From: Hansfordia pulvinata
Lineage: Eukaryota; Ascomycota; Sordariomycetes; Xylariales
Length of the DNA stretch: 64,000 nucleotides
NCBI GenBank assembly: GCA_006538405.1
Contig: BJKQ01000001.1
Span: forward strand, 248,001-312,000
Reading direction: 5' to 3'
Part shown: positions 23,037 to 32,885 of the stretch, piece after piece
Layout of the letters: every line of letters begins with the position of its first letter
Numbering within the stretch: the stretch's first letter is position 1
Notes under the pieces: model-generated
Databases searched by the model: none
Told to the model about the DNA's origin: nothing
The model's input: only the letters and a program-made list of their open reading frames with translations
Made by a program: the position numbers and the translations under genes

Positions 23037-25040
23037 GCTCGGGGTAAAAGCAGAGGGGGGGGGAGGGAAGGGACAGGAGGTCTGGGAAAACTGCTGGTCA
23101 GGGCTTGTCTCCTGTTGTTGGGGCCAGGGGGAAGAAGGGGGCCCATTTCTATACAGCTATTTTTTAATCTCAATCCAGAAGACTTTTCAAACTTGTGACT
23201 TTAATTTTCGAGTTTTCGAGATCGTTCGTGGCTCGGGACTTTTATTCAAGGGGTTCGTCTTGGGCTTCACGAATTTTGTATCCTGGTTACACGGAATGTC
23301 GGTTTTCTTCCCTTGAGGGTGAAGATGTGGCTTGTTTCTCTTCGAGCAGCGGACGACGAGCTGGTTACACGCGGCGTCTCGTAGGTCCCCTGCCGGGCTT
23401 CGGTGGTCGGAGGGTGTCCGGCGTGGCTTTGCGCAGCCATCCCAGCTCGAACATGCCCATCGTAGAGGGAGAAGGGAGGGCGACGATGCTGTACCGGAAT
23501 CCGGCCTTGCATGCTCGAATTTGCTTCTCATCCGGATATCCGATATTACGCACATTCCGCGCCCAGTGGCGACTCGTCCTCTCTTGATCACGAACAAGGT
23601 TCTGCTCACACAAGGCTGTGCCCTGCCAAGAGTCCACCCAATGGCGACACCAGACGAACCGCGGCGCGGGGGGCGCGGCTGCGCCCCCTGCAGAGAGGCG
23701 ACCGACCGCGCGCGGGCGAAGAACAGAACACATCCGCAGCGACGCAGGACTCCTTGCCGCGTCCTGTCTGGTTCGGTTTGTAGAGGAACCAACATGCACT
23801 TGGGCTTCGATGCCCCTTGCTTCAGAGCCCCCCTAATGTGTGCCAGACAATCTGGCAAACGCCCCAAACATGAGGAAATCGATCGCTTGTGGCGCGGCTA
23901 ACACCAGTTACAGCCCCTGGCAAACAAACCCCCTCCCGCTCATACAAGCGCCGTGAGGCCTCTTGGCGCCGCGTGGGCGTCTGTGTGACGTTCGACAAGC
24001 AAGCCGCGAACCGCCCGGCCGGGTCGCTGCGACCACTCTCGCAGGCCTCGCGGGTGACATGGGCGATATGGTTGTGGGTTTGATTGCAGGTTGTCGTGGG
24101 CTGTTCCGCCCTAGGCCGTGGAGCTGCGGGACGGCAGAAGACGTGGTCGGGAAACTTGCACAGGGGGGTGGTTGCCTTGCTTGCCTGGGGAGGGAAAGAA
24201 GGAGATTCTTTACGATTGCAGTGGCTGATCAATTCTGCTCAAGAGAAACGAGGTTGCCGTCCCAGGCACCGTGAACATTGTGGTGATTTCCCCCCTTGTG
24301 TGATTTGCATCCAGGAGCGCGATGCCATGGCGCGTGTAGAGAAGGCATTGGGCTGGGCTGGGGACAAGGTTGCGGACAAACACGTTCATCGGAGACAGAC
24401 CACCACTGCCTTACCTCGGCGTTCTGTTGGCAGAATCGAGTTGCTCGATCTGCATTCAGGCGCGCAACGCCGTGGCGCGTGTGGAACGACAGGGCTGTGA
24501 CAAACACGTTCATCGAGGGTACTCAACTCCCCGTCGGCAGCCTCGAGAGAGACGTACATTCCTATCCCATCTCATCCCGGCTCAGATGACGGCCCCGGTC
24601 ATTCAGAATAACACGACGCTCCGGGGTCTTCCTTGACGCCAGTGTGTTTGTTGCCATTTCTGTACGACGCAATCCGAGAAACTCCCAAACGCCGCTCCAT
24701 CAGTCCGGACGACGAGTTTGTCTCCTCGACCCCCCCCCCCCCCCCTTAAGCGCGGAGATCTTGACGTTCTTGCGTGTGGCCGCCGAGGACGACCCGGCGC
24801 GTCGGGGCTCGCGCCGCCGCTCTGAATGTCGCGCCCGCTGCCGGACAATCGTGAGCAGATTGCTGGGTGGGTGAGGGAACGCCATCCAGATAACCAACTC
24901 CTTGAGCTCATCTGCTCTTGAGATAAAGGGAGGGTGTTTCCGTCTATTGTTGTTTTGCTTCCCCTGCCGTTCGAGCGCAATTGACAACCCCTCTTCCTCA
25001 CCTTGGCATTCTTTCGCGAAGAACGGGAGAGACATACACA
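23037..25040. other. Intergenic region with a degenerate duplication
   Basis: Contains the 3' flank of the membrane-protein gene, a 226-codon minus frame (23187-23867) without recognisable features, an imperfect direct repeat at 24302-24517, a 16-base C run at 24730-24745 and the leader of the C-C-C-H repeat gene. No gene is supported. Confidence 0.5.
24302..24517. repeat. Imperfect direct repeat, about 70-93 bases per copy
   Basis: Copy 1 (24302-24394) and copy 2 (24447-24517) both run from GATYTGCATYCAGG through GCGCGTGT to GACAAACACGTTCATCG. Copy 1 has about 20 extra bases in the middle. Conserved positions are spread over the unit, which suggests an old local duplication. One frame would read ICIQ-R-A-ARVE...DKHVHR in both copies. 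Confidence 0.8.
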
Positions 25041-25667
25041 ATGACGCAGCTGAGAGTTGGGTTTTCCGAAAATCCCGAGTGCACGGACTCCAATAACGTG
25101 CCCAAGGACCCCAAGAACGGCCCAATGTACCCCAGAGGCGTGCTCAAAAACTCCAGAGATCTGCGGGAAGACTCTGACGACTCGCGGCGCCAGAAGCCGG
25201 GACGGGTCAGTGCCAAGGACCTCCGCTACTGCCAGCGAGACGGCTGCTGTGACCCGTGCTCTTATCGCCAAGTCGACAGGCAGCGCGACTGGTCTCGGTT
25301 CTGCGAGAATCGTACGTCGCGACTCCCGAGTGCTCGACTCGATATTCGTGCCCACCTCTGATGGTGGACTGTGCTGATTCCGCGCACCAGATACGTGCGG
25401 GGCTTTCTGGGAAAGGGGGCTCTGGTGTCCGAGGAGGAAGGGCAGTAGCCGCGAGTTCTGCCCGACACGTGAGTCTATGGAAGAATTTCACTTACACCAC
25501 TTCATCGGAACGACGAAGTGAGAGAAAAGAACCAGCTGACGATGGGATGCAGACGAGTGCAAATTCTACTGGTGCAGGGATAGGGGAACCATATTCCGCC
25601 ACAGAGTCGCCGGCTACCTTTGCGCAAAACGTCAGTCCAATCTCCCGGCCTCACCACCAGGCCTCCC

Positions 25668-25702
<35 letters not shown>

Positions 25703-26402
25703 TGTGATCTTTCCCCGTTGACATCCAGCCAACAACCAGATAACCCTTGCCTCGAGAGAGACTGCTGGGAGCCCCCAGTCAGCCAGAGCGACTTCTGCGA
25801 CGCCCACGCCTGCCGTGTGCTGAATTGTCTCAACGGCAAACGTCCGGAGAAGGACTTTTGCCGAACCCGTGAGTCTCAAGCCAGCATTCTTATTCCTCTT
25901 TACCATTTTCCTCCTCCTCTCTAGCTCGCGTCCGATGTGCTGACGACAGTCCACAGATCTCCGCGCCACGCCCTCGTCGTCGCAGCCGCTCTCGTCGGCG
26001 TCATCACCGACGTACAGCCCCCGCCACTACTCTTCGTCGTCGCCGTCTTACCCCTATTACCGTCGTCCCTCGTCGGCCCCGTCGCCGCCGCCGCGCGAGA
26101 AGGCGGGATCTCACCGGGAATGTCGGGACTGCTGCGCGTCAGGGCGGCGGGGGCCGCCGGAAGTAGTCTCGGAGGCGCCGCCGGCTGAAGAGGAGAGGCG
26201 GGACGGGGATTGGAGACGTTGCTGGGTCCCGAGGCGCCGGCGGAGCCGCGGCCGGGACGGGGACGGGGACTGGGGCACGGACTGGGAGGTGGAGGTTGAA
26301 TCGCGCCCCGTCGTCGTCGAGCGGGAGGGGCGGAGCGGGCGGAGGCAGCGGCGGCGGGGCCGGGAGTCACAGTCGACGGTTTTCTATATATACAACAAGT
26401 GA
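25041..26402 (+). CDS. Five-unit C-C-C-H repeat protein encoded by phase-1 exons
   Basis: Five exons, 25041-25311, 25391-25468, 25553-25630, 25740-25868 and 25957-26402, give 333 residues. The unit is C-x4-C-x(10-15)-[FL]-C-x2-H, repeated with one or two residues between units: C64/C69-C88-H91, C93-C103-C114-H117 (longer first gap), C119-C124-C140-H143, C146-C151-C162-H165 and C167-C172-C183-H186. Each looks like a small zinc-binding knuckle. All four introns fall after the first base of the terminal His codon (H91, H117, H143, H186), so the unit exons are symmetrical 1-1; exons 2 and 3 are both 78 bases and exon 4 (129 bases) holds two units. Branch points (GCTGAC, GTTGAC) are good. A basic-acidic tail rich in Ser, Pro, Arg, Asp and Trp follows. 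I recall uncharacterised fungal proteins with similar units but no function; a nucleic-acid or protein-binding role is only a guess. Confidence 0.82.
25669..25706. repeat. Compound TC/TG microsatellite in intron 3 of the C-C-C-H gene
   Basis: Eight TC units run straight into eleven TG units. They lie between the GTCAGT donor and the branch point and lengthen this intron to 109 bases, against 79-88 for the others. Confidence 0.92.
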
Positions 26403-28276
26403 AATAGTTGCCAGCCTCATGTCGTTGGTCGTACATTTAATTAGGTACCTCAATTGATACTGCTTCACCCAGCTCTACTTCTGTGCCATCGTGCGCGTTT
26501 CATTGCATGTGTTCCCTTGTGGCACCCCACGGTTGCATCAGATCCATTCACTCATGAGTCCAGATGCGACTACATTTGATGTACACCATGGCACCCCATT
26601 CCCACTGGGACGCGAGATGCAGGCAGCCTGGTCACCTGACCGGCTCGCAACGCCCGCGCGGCAAGAACAGGCTGCATCCGTTTACGATCTTGCGCGTGTA
26701 CGGGGCGATGCGTATCTGCGTGTAAGCGCCAGCCGCGCGAACCGTATCTGCTCTGCTCGCGGTAATACGCGCGTTGCATACGGCACTCACGCGCGCGTTC
26801 GCCGGCCCCCTGCGCCCCGCGGGATACGACGCCGACTGACTGACTGACTGACTGACTGACTGACTGACTGACAACGACATCAACCGGGCCCTCGCCGGCC
26901 GCGGCCCCTCGCTGTCCCTGCCTGCCTCGTCGCCCGCGATGCTGACGGGCCTGGCCTGCGTCGCACAACTCTTCTGCAAGCTAACTTTGGCCCGGACCTA
27001 CTCACGTCTGTGTCAGCAAAGTGCTGACTGACTGGGGGCCAGTCTGCCCCCTTCAAAGAAAGCTTACTCCCGGCCTTGGCAAAGAAAAATCTCCGAAATC
27101 GTATTGCGTATACGCGTAGTCCCTGCTTCAGCTTGAGGCTGGCGGGGCGAGAGACGCGCCAGAAGTGGCGTGGCCGAAAGCATGGAGTGTACTGGCCTCG
27201 GGTAGTCCATGTTGTTGCACTCGGAACCATCCGAGCCTCTCTCGCTCTACCCGGCCATTGGATGGCCAGTATTGTTGACGCACCCAACTCCCCACTGACC
27301 TCCACAGGGCACTGTGTTGCAGCCTGGGACTCGGGCCCCACGGGGGATTTCCAATGCTCGCTCGCTCATTAGTGGGTGGGTGGACTTGTCGTCAACTAAG
27401 TAACTTAGGGGCCGGGCCAAGACCGCTGCGCTGTCGTCCGGAACGCCGGGGCCCGAGTCGCGCGATCCATGATCCAGGGGCGGAGCCATTCTTTCTTGGG
27501 TGCGTGCATGCGTGGCTTGGGCCGACTGGGCTGAGATATGGGGGGCCTCCTGGTACTCGTAGGGCTGTCAGTCTCTGCGTCTGTGCACTTGTGCTTCTTC
27601 AAGGTGAGGGGACATGGGGGAGGGAGATGGGCCTTGGTTCGGGAGAGGAGAGGCGCGCCGCTGAGGGCGTCTTTCAGGTTGCGACGCGTCTTCACAGGGG
27701 AGAGCAGGGATTCTTTGGCCAGAGCGCATCCGCCCCGGCGCTGCGCATCCTTCGACTCGTCCAGCTCCCGCCCGCGATTGCGAGTGCTCGTACGTACGGC
27801 CGATAGAGAAGCGAGCGTCTGCTGCCGCCTCGGATCGCCGGGAAGAGGGCAGACGGACGACACGCCAGCCCGGCTCGGGCAGACCAGGCTAGACTTGCCC
27901 AAGCCCAAGCGGCCAAGCCTTGTCGGCGCTACGGGGACCAGCTATCCGTCAAGCCACCAGCCCAGTTACGATGGAGGGAGGGACCGGCTGAGTTCCAGCT
28001 GACAGCTACCCTGCCTCGACCCTACAAGTAGATTCCCGCCCTATCCACTCCCACCGGCGCTGGGCGCAGACGAGTACGAGTACACCTCTCATCGGAGATA
28101 CATAAAGGACTCGAGACGTCCGTCTCCCTCAGCTGGGCGAAGCTGAAGCCTTGTCTGCTTGCTGTTGCTTCCCTCTATCGCTCTTGTCGCTCTGTCCCAC
28201 CGCACGCACGCACCCCAGCTCGCGGGATCCATTCCGGCTCGCTCAAACACTCGACGCCAGCCCCGACGACAGAAAG
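26403..28276. other. Intergenic region upstream of the P450 gene
   Basis: No supported gene. It holds a GACT tetranucleotide array at 26834-26872, a TCTATATATAC element next to the C-C-C-H stop codon, and ACTCGTA/TACGAGT motifs at 27555 and 28075. The last 180 bases contain an ACATAAAGG element near 28098 and a CT-rich leader, the likely core promoter of the P450 gene. Confidence 0.5.
26834..26872. repeat. GACT tetranucleotide microsatellite
   Basis: Nearly ten uninterrupted GACT units in intergenic DNA. Confidence 0.95.
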
Positions 28277-29511
28277 ATGGCGCTCCTCAGCCTGCTGCCC
28301 GACCTGGGCGGCTGGGAGAGGCCGCTGCTGGGCCTCGCCGTCGTGGTGCTGCTGGCCTGGGCCCACGAGCGCTTCGTCGCCATCCAGTACCCCAAGAACC
28401 TGCCCTTCATCGGGTCGCCGCCGGGCAAGCGGTCCTTCAGCTGGCGCGTCTACAAGGACTACTACACCAACAGCGCCAAGCTGCAGACCGAGGCGTGGGA
28501 GAATTATGCAAAGAAAGGCAAGGCGGTCGTGATCCCCGGCATCGGGTTCCGGCGCGAGGTCATCATGCCGCCGTCGGCCATGCCGTGGGTGCTGCGGCAG
28601 AAGCCGGACGTGCTCAGCGTCGGCCAGGCGCACCGGGAGCTCGACCAGATCGACGTCAGCCCGCTGGGCGACCACAAGTACGTGACCAACGCGTGGCAGG
28701 GCTACATTGTGCGCGACGACCTCAACGGCGTGCTGGAGAACGTCTGCGCCGCGCTCAACGACGAGCTGGGCCTCGCCTTCGCCCGCTACTTCGGCACCGA
28801 CACGGCGGGCTGGCGCGAGGTCGGGCTCGACGACATCCGCCTCGTCGTCGGGCAGGCCGCCTCGCGCTTCACCGTCGGCGCGCCCCTGTGCCGCAACCAC
28901 GAGTACAACGCCGCCAACTTTGCCCTCATCGACCACATGGTCGTCAACGCGGGCGTCTCGGGCGCCATGCCCCGCGGCCTGCAGCCCCTCGTCGGCGCCC
29001 TCGTCAACCTGGGCCAGGGCGCCAAGCTGGCCGCCGTCGGCGCCCACCTCAAGCCCGTCCTCGCCCGCCGCATCGCCGAGTTCCGCGAGGACCCCGCCCG
29101 CCACACCGACCACCTGCAGATGATCATCGCCTACGCCGCCCAGCACTGCCCCGCCGAGCTCGACGACCTCGACGACCTGACCAAGCGCATCTTCACCGCC
29201 AACTTTGGCAGCATGCACCAGACCTCCCTGCAGACCATGAACCTGCTGCTCAACATCCTGGGCTCGGACGCCGAGTTCAACACCATCGCCGTCCTGCGCG
29301 ACGAGGCCAAGCGCCTGCTCGAGGGGCCCGGAGGCGAGCGCCTGCCCTGGACCAAGAACCGCGTCGCCAGGATGGTCCGCGCCGACAGCGTGTCCCGCGA
29401 GACGCTGCGCCTCAACAGCTTCGGCAACCGCTCCGTCTTCCGCAAGGTGCTGGTCGACGGGCTGACGTGAGTTTCCGTCTTTTCTTCTTCTGTCTCTTTA
29501 AATGAAAGAGT

Positions 29512-29569
<58 letters not shown>

Positions 29570-30214
29570 GAAAGAAAAGAAAGAGAGAAAAAAAACGTAC
29601 CGCCTGCTGACACAGACACACTACAGAACGGAGGAGGGCATCGTGCTGCCCAAGGGCGCCGTGCTGTCGTTCCTTGGGTACCCGGCGCAGACGGACCCGG
29701 ACAAGTTCGGCCAAGACGGCCTCAAGTTCGACCCTTTCCGCTTCTCGCGGCAGCGCGAGGCCGCCGCCGGCGCCAACGGCGAGCCGGGCCTCGCCAACCT
29801 GTCCTTCGTCGCGACCTCTGCCGGTGCGTTTGCTCCTCTGCCTCGACCTGACAAACCCGGTTCTATACCTATGCTGACGCCCGATACCCTGTAGAACATC
29901 TGCCCTTTGGCCATGGCAAGCACTCATGCCCGGGTAAGAACCAAACCCCCCCCCCCTTTCTATAGATGACGCAGCCACTCCCGCGGCTAGCCCTTCCCTG
30001 CTGGAAACCGATATGCTGACATTGTACCGGAAACAAAGGCCGCTGGCTCATCGACTTCGAGATGAAGCAGATCATGGCCTGCGTCCTGGCCAACTATGAC
30101 ATCGAGCTGCCGCCCGAGCACAACAACCAGCGGCCCCCGCAGCGCTGGCTGGCCGAGGCCATGGTGCCCCCGGACGTCAAGATCCGCGTCCGGAGGCGGG
30201 AGGGCACCGTGTGA
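28277..30214 (+). CDS. Cytochrome P450 monooxygenase
   Basis: Exons 28277-29466, 29627-29823, 29895-29933 and 30039-30214 give 533 residues. Intron phases are 2, 1 and 1, all GT-AG. An N-terminal membrane anchor (GLAVVVLLAWAHERF) precedes a YPKNLPFIG hinge. The K-helix ETLR has Glu375 and Arg378. The haem loop FGHGKHSCPGR carries the cysteine ligand, Cys474, and is itself split by the third intron after the codon for Pro475. The I-helix reads ANFGSMHQTSLQT, lacking the usual AGxxTT but keeping a Thr-Ser-type pair, as in some fungal families of the ent-kaurene oxidase type. It should sit on the endoplasmic reticulum and use NADPH-P450 reductase. No biosynthetic partner genes are nearby, so the substrate is unknown. 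The ATG at 28277 is the first in frame and has a purine at -3. Confidence 0.9.
29516..29565. repeat. TC dinucleotide microsatellite in P450 intron 1
   Basis: Twenty-five uninterrupted TC units within the 160-base first intron of the P450 gene, upstream of its acceptor. Length changes here would alter intron size but not the protein. Confidence 0.95.
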
Positions 30215-30736
30215 GGAGGAGGGGGTGGAGGAGCGATGGCTTTTTTCGTCTGCGGGCGCGAGGGTCGGAGGAGGCGCGGAAGGCGGGCTCTGTCGTGGGG
30301 TGGGAAATTGGTGGCCAATTCGCCATACAGATGCAAACTTCAACTTCTTGTATATGAGGGAGCGAGTTGTGCCCCGACTGGACGCTGGACACGCCAACCG
30401 GTGGCTCGTAGCCTGCAAAAGCCTTTCCATCCACTCACTATATTGCTCAGTGACTGCGCGCGAGGAAGGTCTGAACACATCCCGAGAACGACCGCCCTTT
30501 TTGAGGGGGGGGCCCTTCGTGCTTCGTGACTCGACATGGTGGGTGAATGCTCAGCGTCTCATGCTTTGTCGTAGTCTTCTTCCCGGATGGGAGCGAGACA
30601 GGAACGCCTACAGTCGGGTGTCACAAATAACGGCCACCCTAATCGAAAGCGCGTGATTTCGCGTCACGCGTCTATCCCCCTCTCCCTTTTCAACAACCAT
30701 TCTCCCTACCTTCGACTCGTATCACCTCAAAAAACC
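30215..30736. other. Short intergenic region
   Basis: 3' flank of the P450 gene and upstream DNA of the helix-turn-helix gene. An ACTCGTA motif ends at 30721, 15 bases before the ATG at 30737. No gene seen. Confidence 0.55.
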
Positions 30737-31258
30737 ATGGGACTATACACGACGCCTCGCAAGAGGAACCGCATTATCGGAGCCCTTTCAGCAGGCGCGA
30801 CAGTCCCTGCTGTGGCCCGGGCAGAGGGCATCTCACCACACACCTGCAGAGGCATCAAGAGGAGATATCCCGCCCAGGAGAATGGGGCGTCTCTGCCCGG
30901 CCGTGGCAGGCCAGAGACCCTTTCAGATGCGACAAAGAGACGCCTGATCCGTTCTATTGCTTCCGATCCACTCATCTCCCTGCCTCAGTTGAAGAGAGAG
31001 AACCAGATAGAGGCCTCTGTCCGCACCATAAAGAGGTACCTCGAAAAACAAGGCATCAAGCACCAAAGCTCAGCAGACCCCCGAGCAACCACGCCTCGCC
31101 CGCCCGACGAACGCGACTCGCACTCCTTCACCCAAGCCGCCACGGTCGTTGGAGAGTACCACCCGACAAACGAGAAACCGACCTCCAACGCCCAGAAGGC
31201 CAGCGAGGTTGAAGTCCCCTCAACCCTGAGACCCGCGGGGAGTAAGGCGGGATCTTGA
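30737..31258 (+). CDS. Stand-alone Tc1-type helix-turn-helix protein
   Basis: One exon of 173 residues; the start context AAAACCATGG is near optimal. Residues about 5-50 (TPRKRNRIIGALSAGATVPA onward to GIKRRYP) are a homeodomain-like HTH as at the N terminus of Tc1/mariner transposases. The GRPETLSDATKRRLIR and SVRTIKRYLEKQGIKH segments (about 60-110) match the second Tc1 HTH (Tc3-type). The chain then goes into a Thr/Pro/Glu-rich tail and stops, with no DDE/D catalytic domain. It could be a domesticated DNA-binding protein or the intact 5' end of a truncated element. In favour of the first are the undisturbed frame, good start context and absence of recognisable catalytic remnants immediately downstream. 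It would bind DNA in the nucleus. Target unknown. Confidence 0.7.
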   Translation: MGLYTTPRKRNRIIGALSAGATVPAVARAEGISPHTCRGIKRRYPAQENGASLPGRGRPETLSDATKRRLIRSIASDPLISLPQLKRENQIEASVRTIKRYLEKQGIKHQSSADPRATTPRPPDERDSHSFTQAATVVGEYHPTNEKPTSNAQKASEVEVPSTLRPAGSKAGS

Positions 31259-32536
31259 CCCCGGCATACACACACGCACGCACGCACGCTCGCCGCCGCC
31301 GCCGCCAATCGAATGCGAGATGCCCTGACCCGGCATACCCGAGATCGTCCCGCGAGCGCCCTGACGGCCCGGGGGCTGGGCAACGATGCGCCCCTCCCCG
31401 TCCCCCCCCCCCTCCCCCTCTCCCGGCTCGCTGGCACTGCTGGCTTTTCAAAGGCGCACCGAGCCGCTGGCTGGCACATGGGAAGCTCGAGTCAGAGGCA
31501 GGAAGGGGGGCGGCTCGAATCGTGGCGGGTTGGGCGGGCATTCTGTACTCGGCTGACCTGCACGGCTCCCACCAGAGGCCAAGCCCCAATCCAGCACGCC
31601 GTGCCCCCCTTCCCGCGACGGCCCACGCACCGGTGCGCTCGTTGCGCACGCGTGGAACCAAGAGCGCTGCTAGCCGGGCTGTATCCGCCTCGACGGGCTC
31701 TTCCGAAGTAAAACCGGCCTGGCGGGGCCGCCACTTGGCGGAGGTGCTTCGATTATTAGAACAGGCAGGCGGTCCTTCGAGTGACGGTCCATGTCGGTTT
31801 CTTTTACACTTGAACGGCCCGGCGGGGATGAAGGATAATTTGTCGAATAATTGGTAATGACGCCGTTCGTCAAATTCTTTCATCATCATTTCATACCCTC
31901 TTCGTGATTCGATAACCCTTTCAAACGTTTGGTTTTTTAAATAACGCGGTTATATGGGAAGTTTCCATTTATAAGGGTATAACGAAGAAAGTAACGCACG
32001 CCGGACTGTGGAAGGGAAGCTTAGCTGTAAAGGACCGAAACGGACCGTTGTTCAAGAGATAAGATGCCTTTCCAAAGCAATTGATAGGCTCTGCCGAGTG
32101 GCGGCCCCGCAGCCCGCTTTCACCTCGGAACAGCCCGTCGGGACGGATACAGCCCGCCAGATAGCTTACAGAGAGATGCGGAGGTGAATCGCTTTTCCCG
32201 CACAATCGCCCCGAAGGCCAAGTTTGAGGTGACATGCCCCAGCCAGACGGCCAGAAATAGAACTGTCCCTCAAGGCCAGAGCCGAGGTGCTCGCCTTGTA
32301 GTGATAGAAGAAGAAAAATGAGGTCTGGCAAACCCCGAGGGGCGCTCTGTGGCGTGGAGCGAAGGCGAGCTTAGGAGCCTCGGAGCACAAACAGCACATT
32401 TTGTTGATTGTTTTCGTAAAAGCATAAGAAGCACCTTGGCCGAAATCCCTACAATGTCCGGTTCTGACCCTGTAGTAGTAGCACGCAAGCCTCAGAACCA
32501 TCTCTTTCCATACCTACCAGCTGAAACGCAGTGCAA
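31259..32536. other. Intergenic region, locally AT-richer
   Basis: The first 600 bases are GC-rich with CGCACGCA and C-run tracts. From about 31.85 to 32.5 kb the DNA is clearly AT-richer, with no supported gene. This composition change lies between a transposase-related gene and a small-secreted-protein gene, a setting often seen at old element insertions. I could not identify terminal repeats. Confidence 0.45.
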
Positions 32537-32885
32537 ATGAAACTTTTCATGATGAAGTTCCAGGTCTCGCTTGTCTCCCTGCTCACGCTCTTCCTCACTG
32601 TGGAAGCAAGTCCGTTGCATCAGAGCGAGGCTCGCGGCCCACCGGCCAAGTAAGTTCGACTCACTCGAATCCCAACTGGGAAGCTTCCCGGTCTGCCCCA
32701 GCCCAGGCCGATGCCCGCGGCTGGACATGACGCTGATAAAATGCACCTATAGAGGCGTTGGATCAACTTATGCGCAAGGCAAAGAGCCAAAAGGGTGGAC
32801 ATACGAGGTGTGGTGCAAAGCCTGTGAAAGGGACGGTGGCCGAGTGCAAAACCTGGGTGGAATCAGCTCATGCATTGATGGTTGA
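32537..32885 (+). CDS. Small secreted cysteine-containing protein (effector candidate)
   Basis: Exon 1 (32537-32649) encodes a typical signal peptide, MKLFMMKFQVSLVSLLTLFL then TVEA, with cleavage expected before SPLHQ. Its donor is GTAAGT. The second exon ends at 32885. Two acceptors keep the frame. The one before 32753 (CTATAG, with a CTGAT branch) gives 81 residues and three cysteines. The one near 32699 (GCCCCAG) gives a 50-odd-base intron and adds a segment with two more cysteines (GRCPRL and IKCTY). The mature part contains WTYEVWCKACERDGG and a C-terminal SSCIDG. I do not recognise a family. Size, secretion signal, cysteines and an AT-richer neighbourhood fit a host-interaction effector or antimicrobial-type protein, but that role is inference. 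Confidence 0.65.

Noticed and set aside
23187..23867. 226-codon minus frame downstream of the membrane-protein gene
   Set aside because: No recognisable domain, and rare-codon-rich compared with neighbouring genes.
26834..26872. Tetranucleotide array as a CRISPR-like or telomeric repeat
   Set aside because: A perfect GACT microsatellite without spacers, and not a TTAGGG-type unit.
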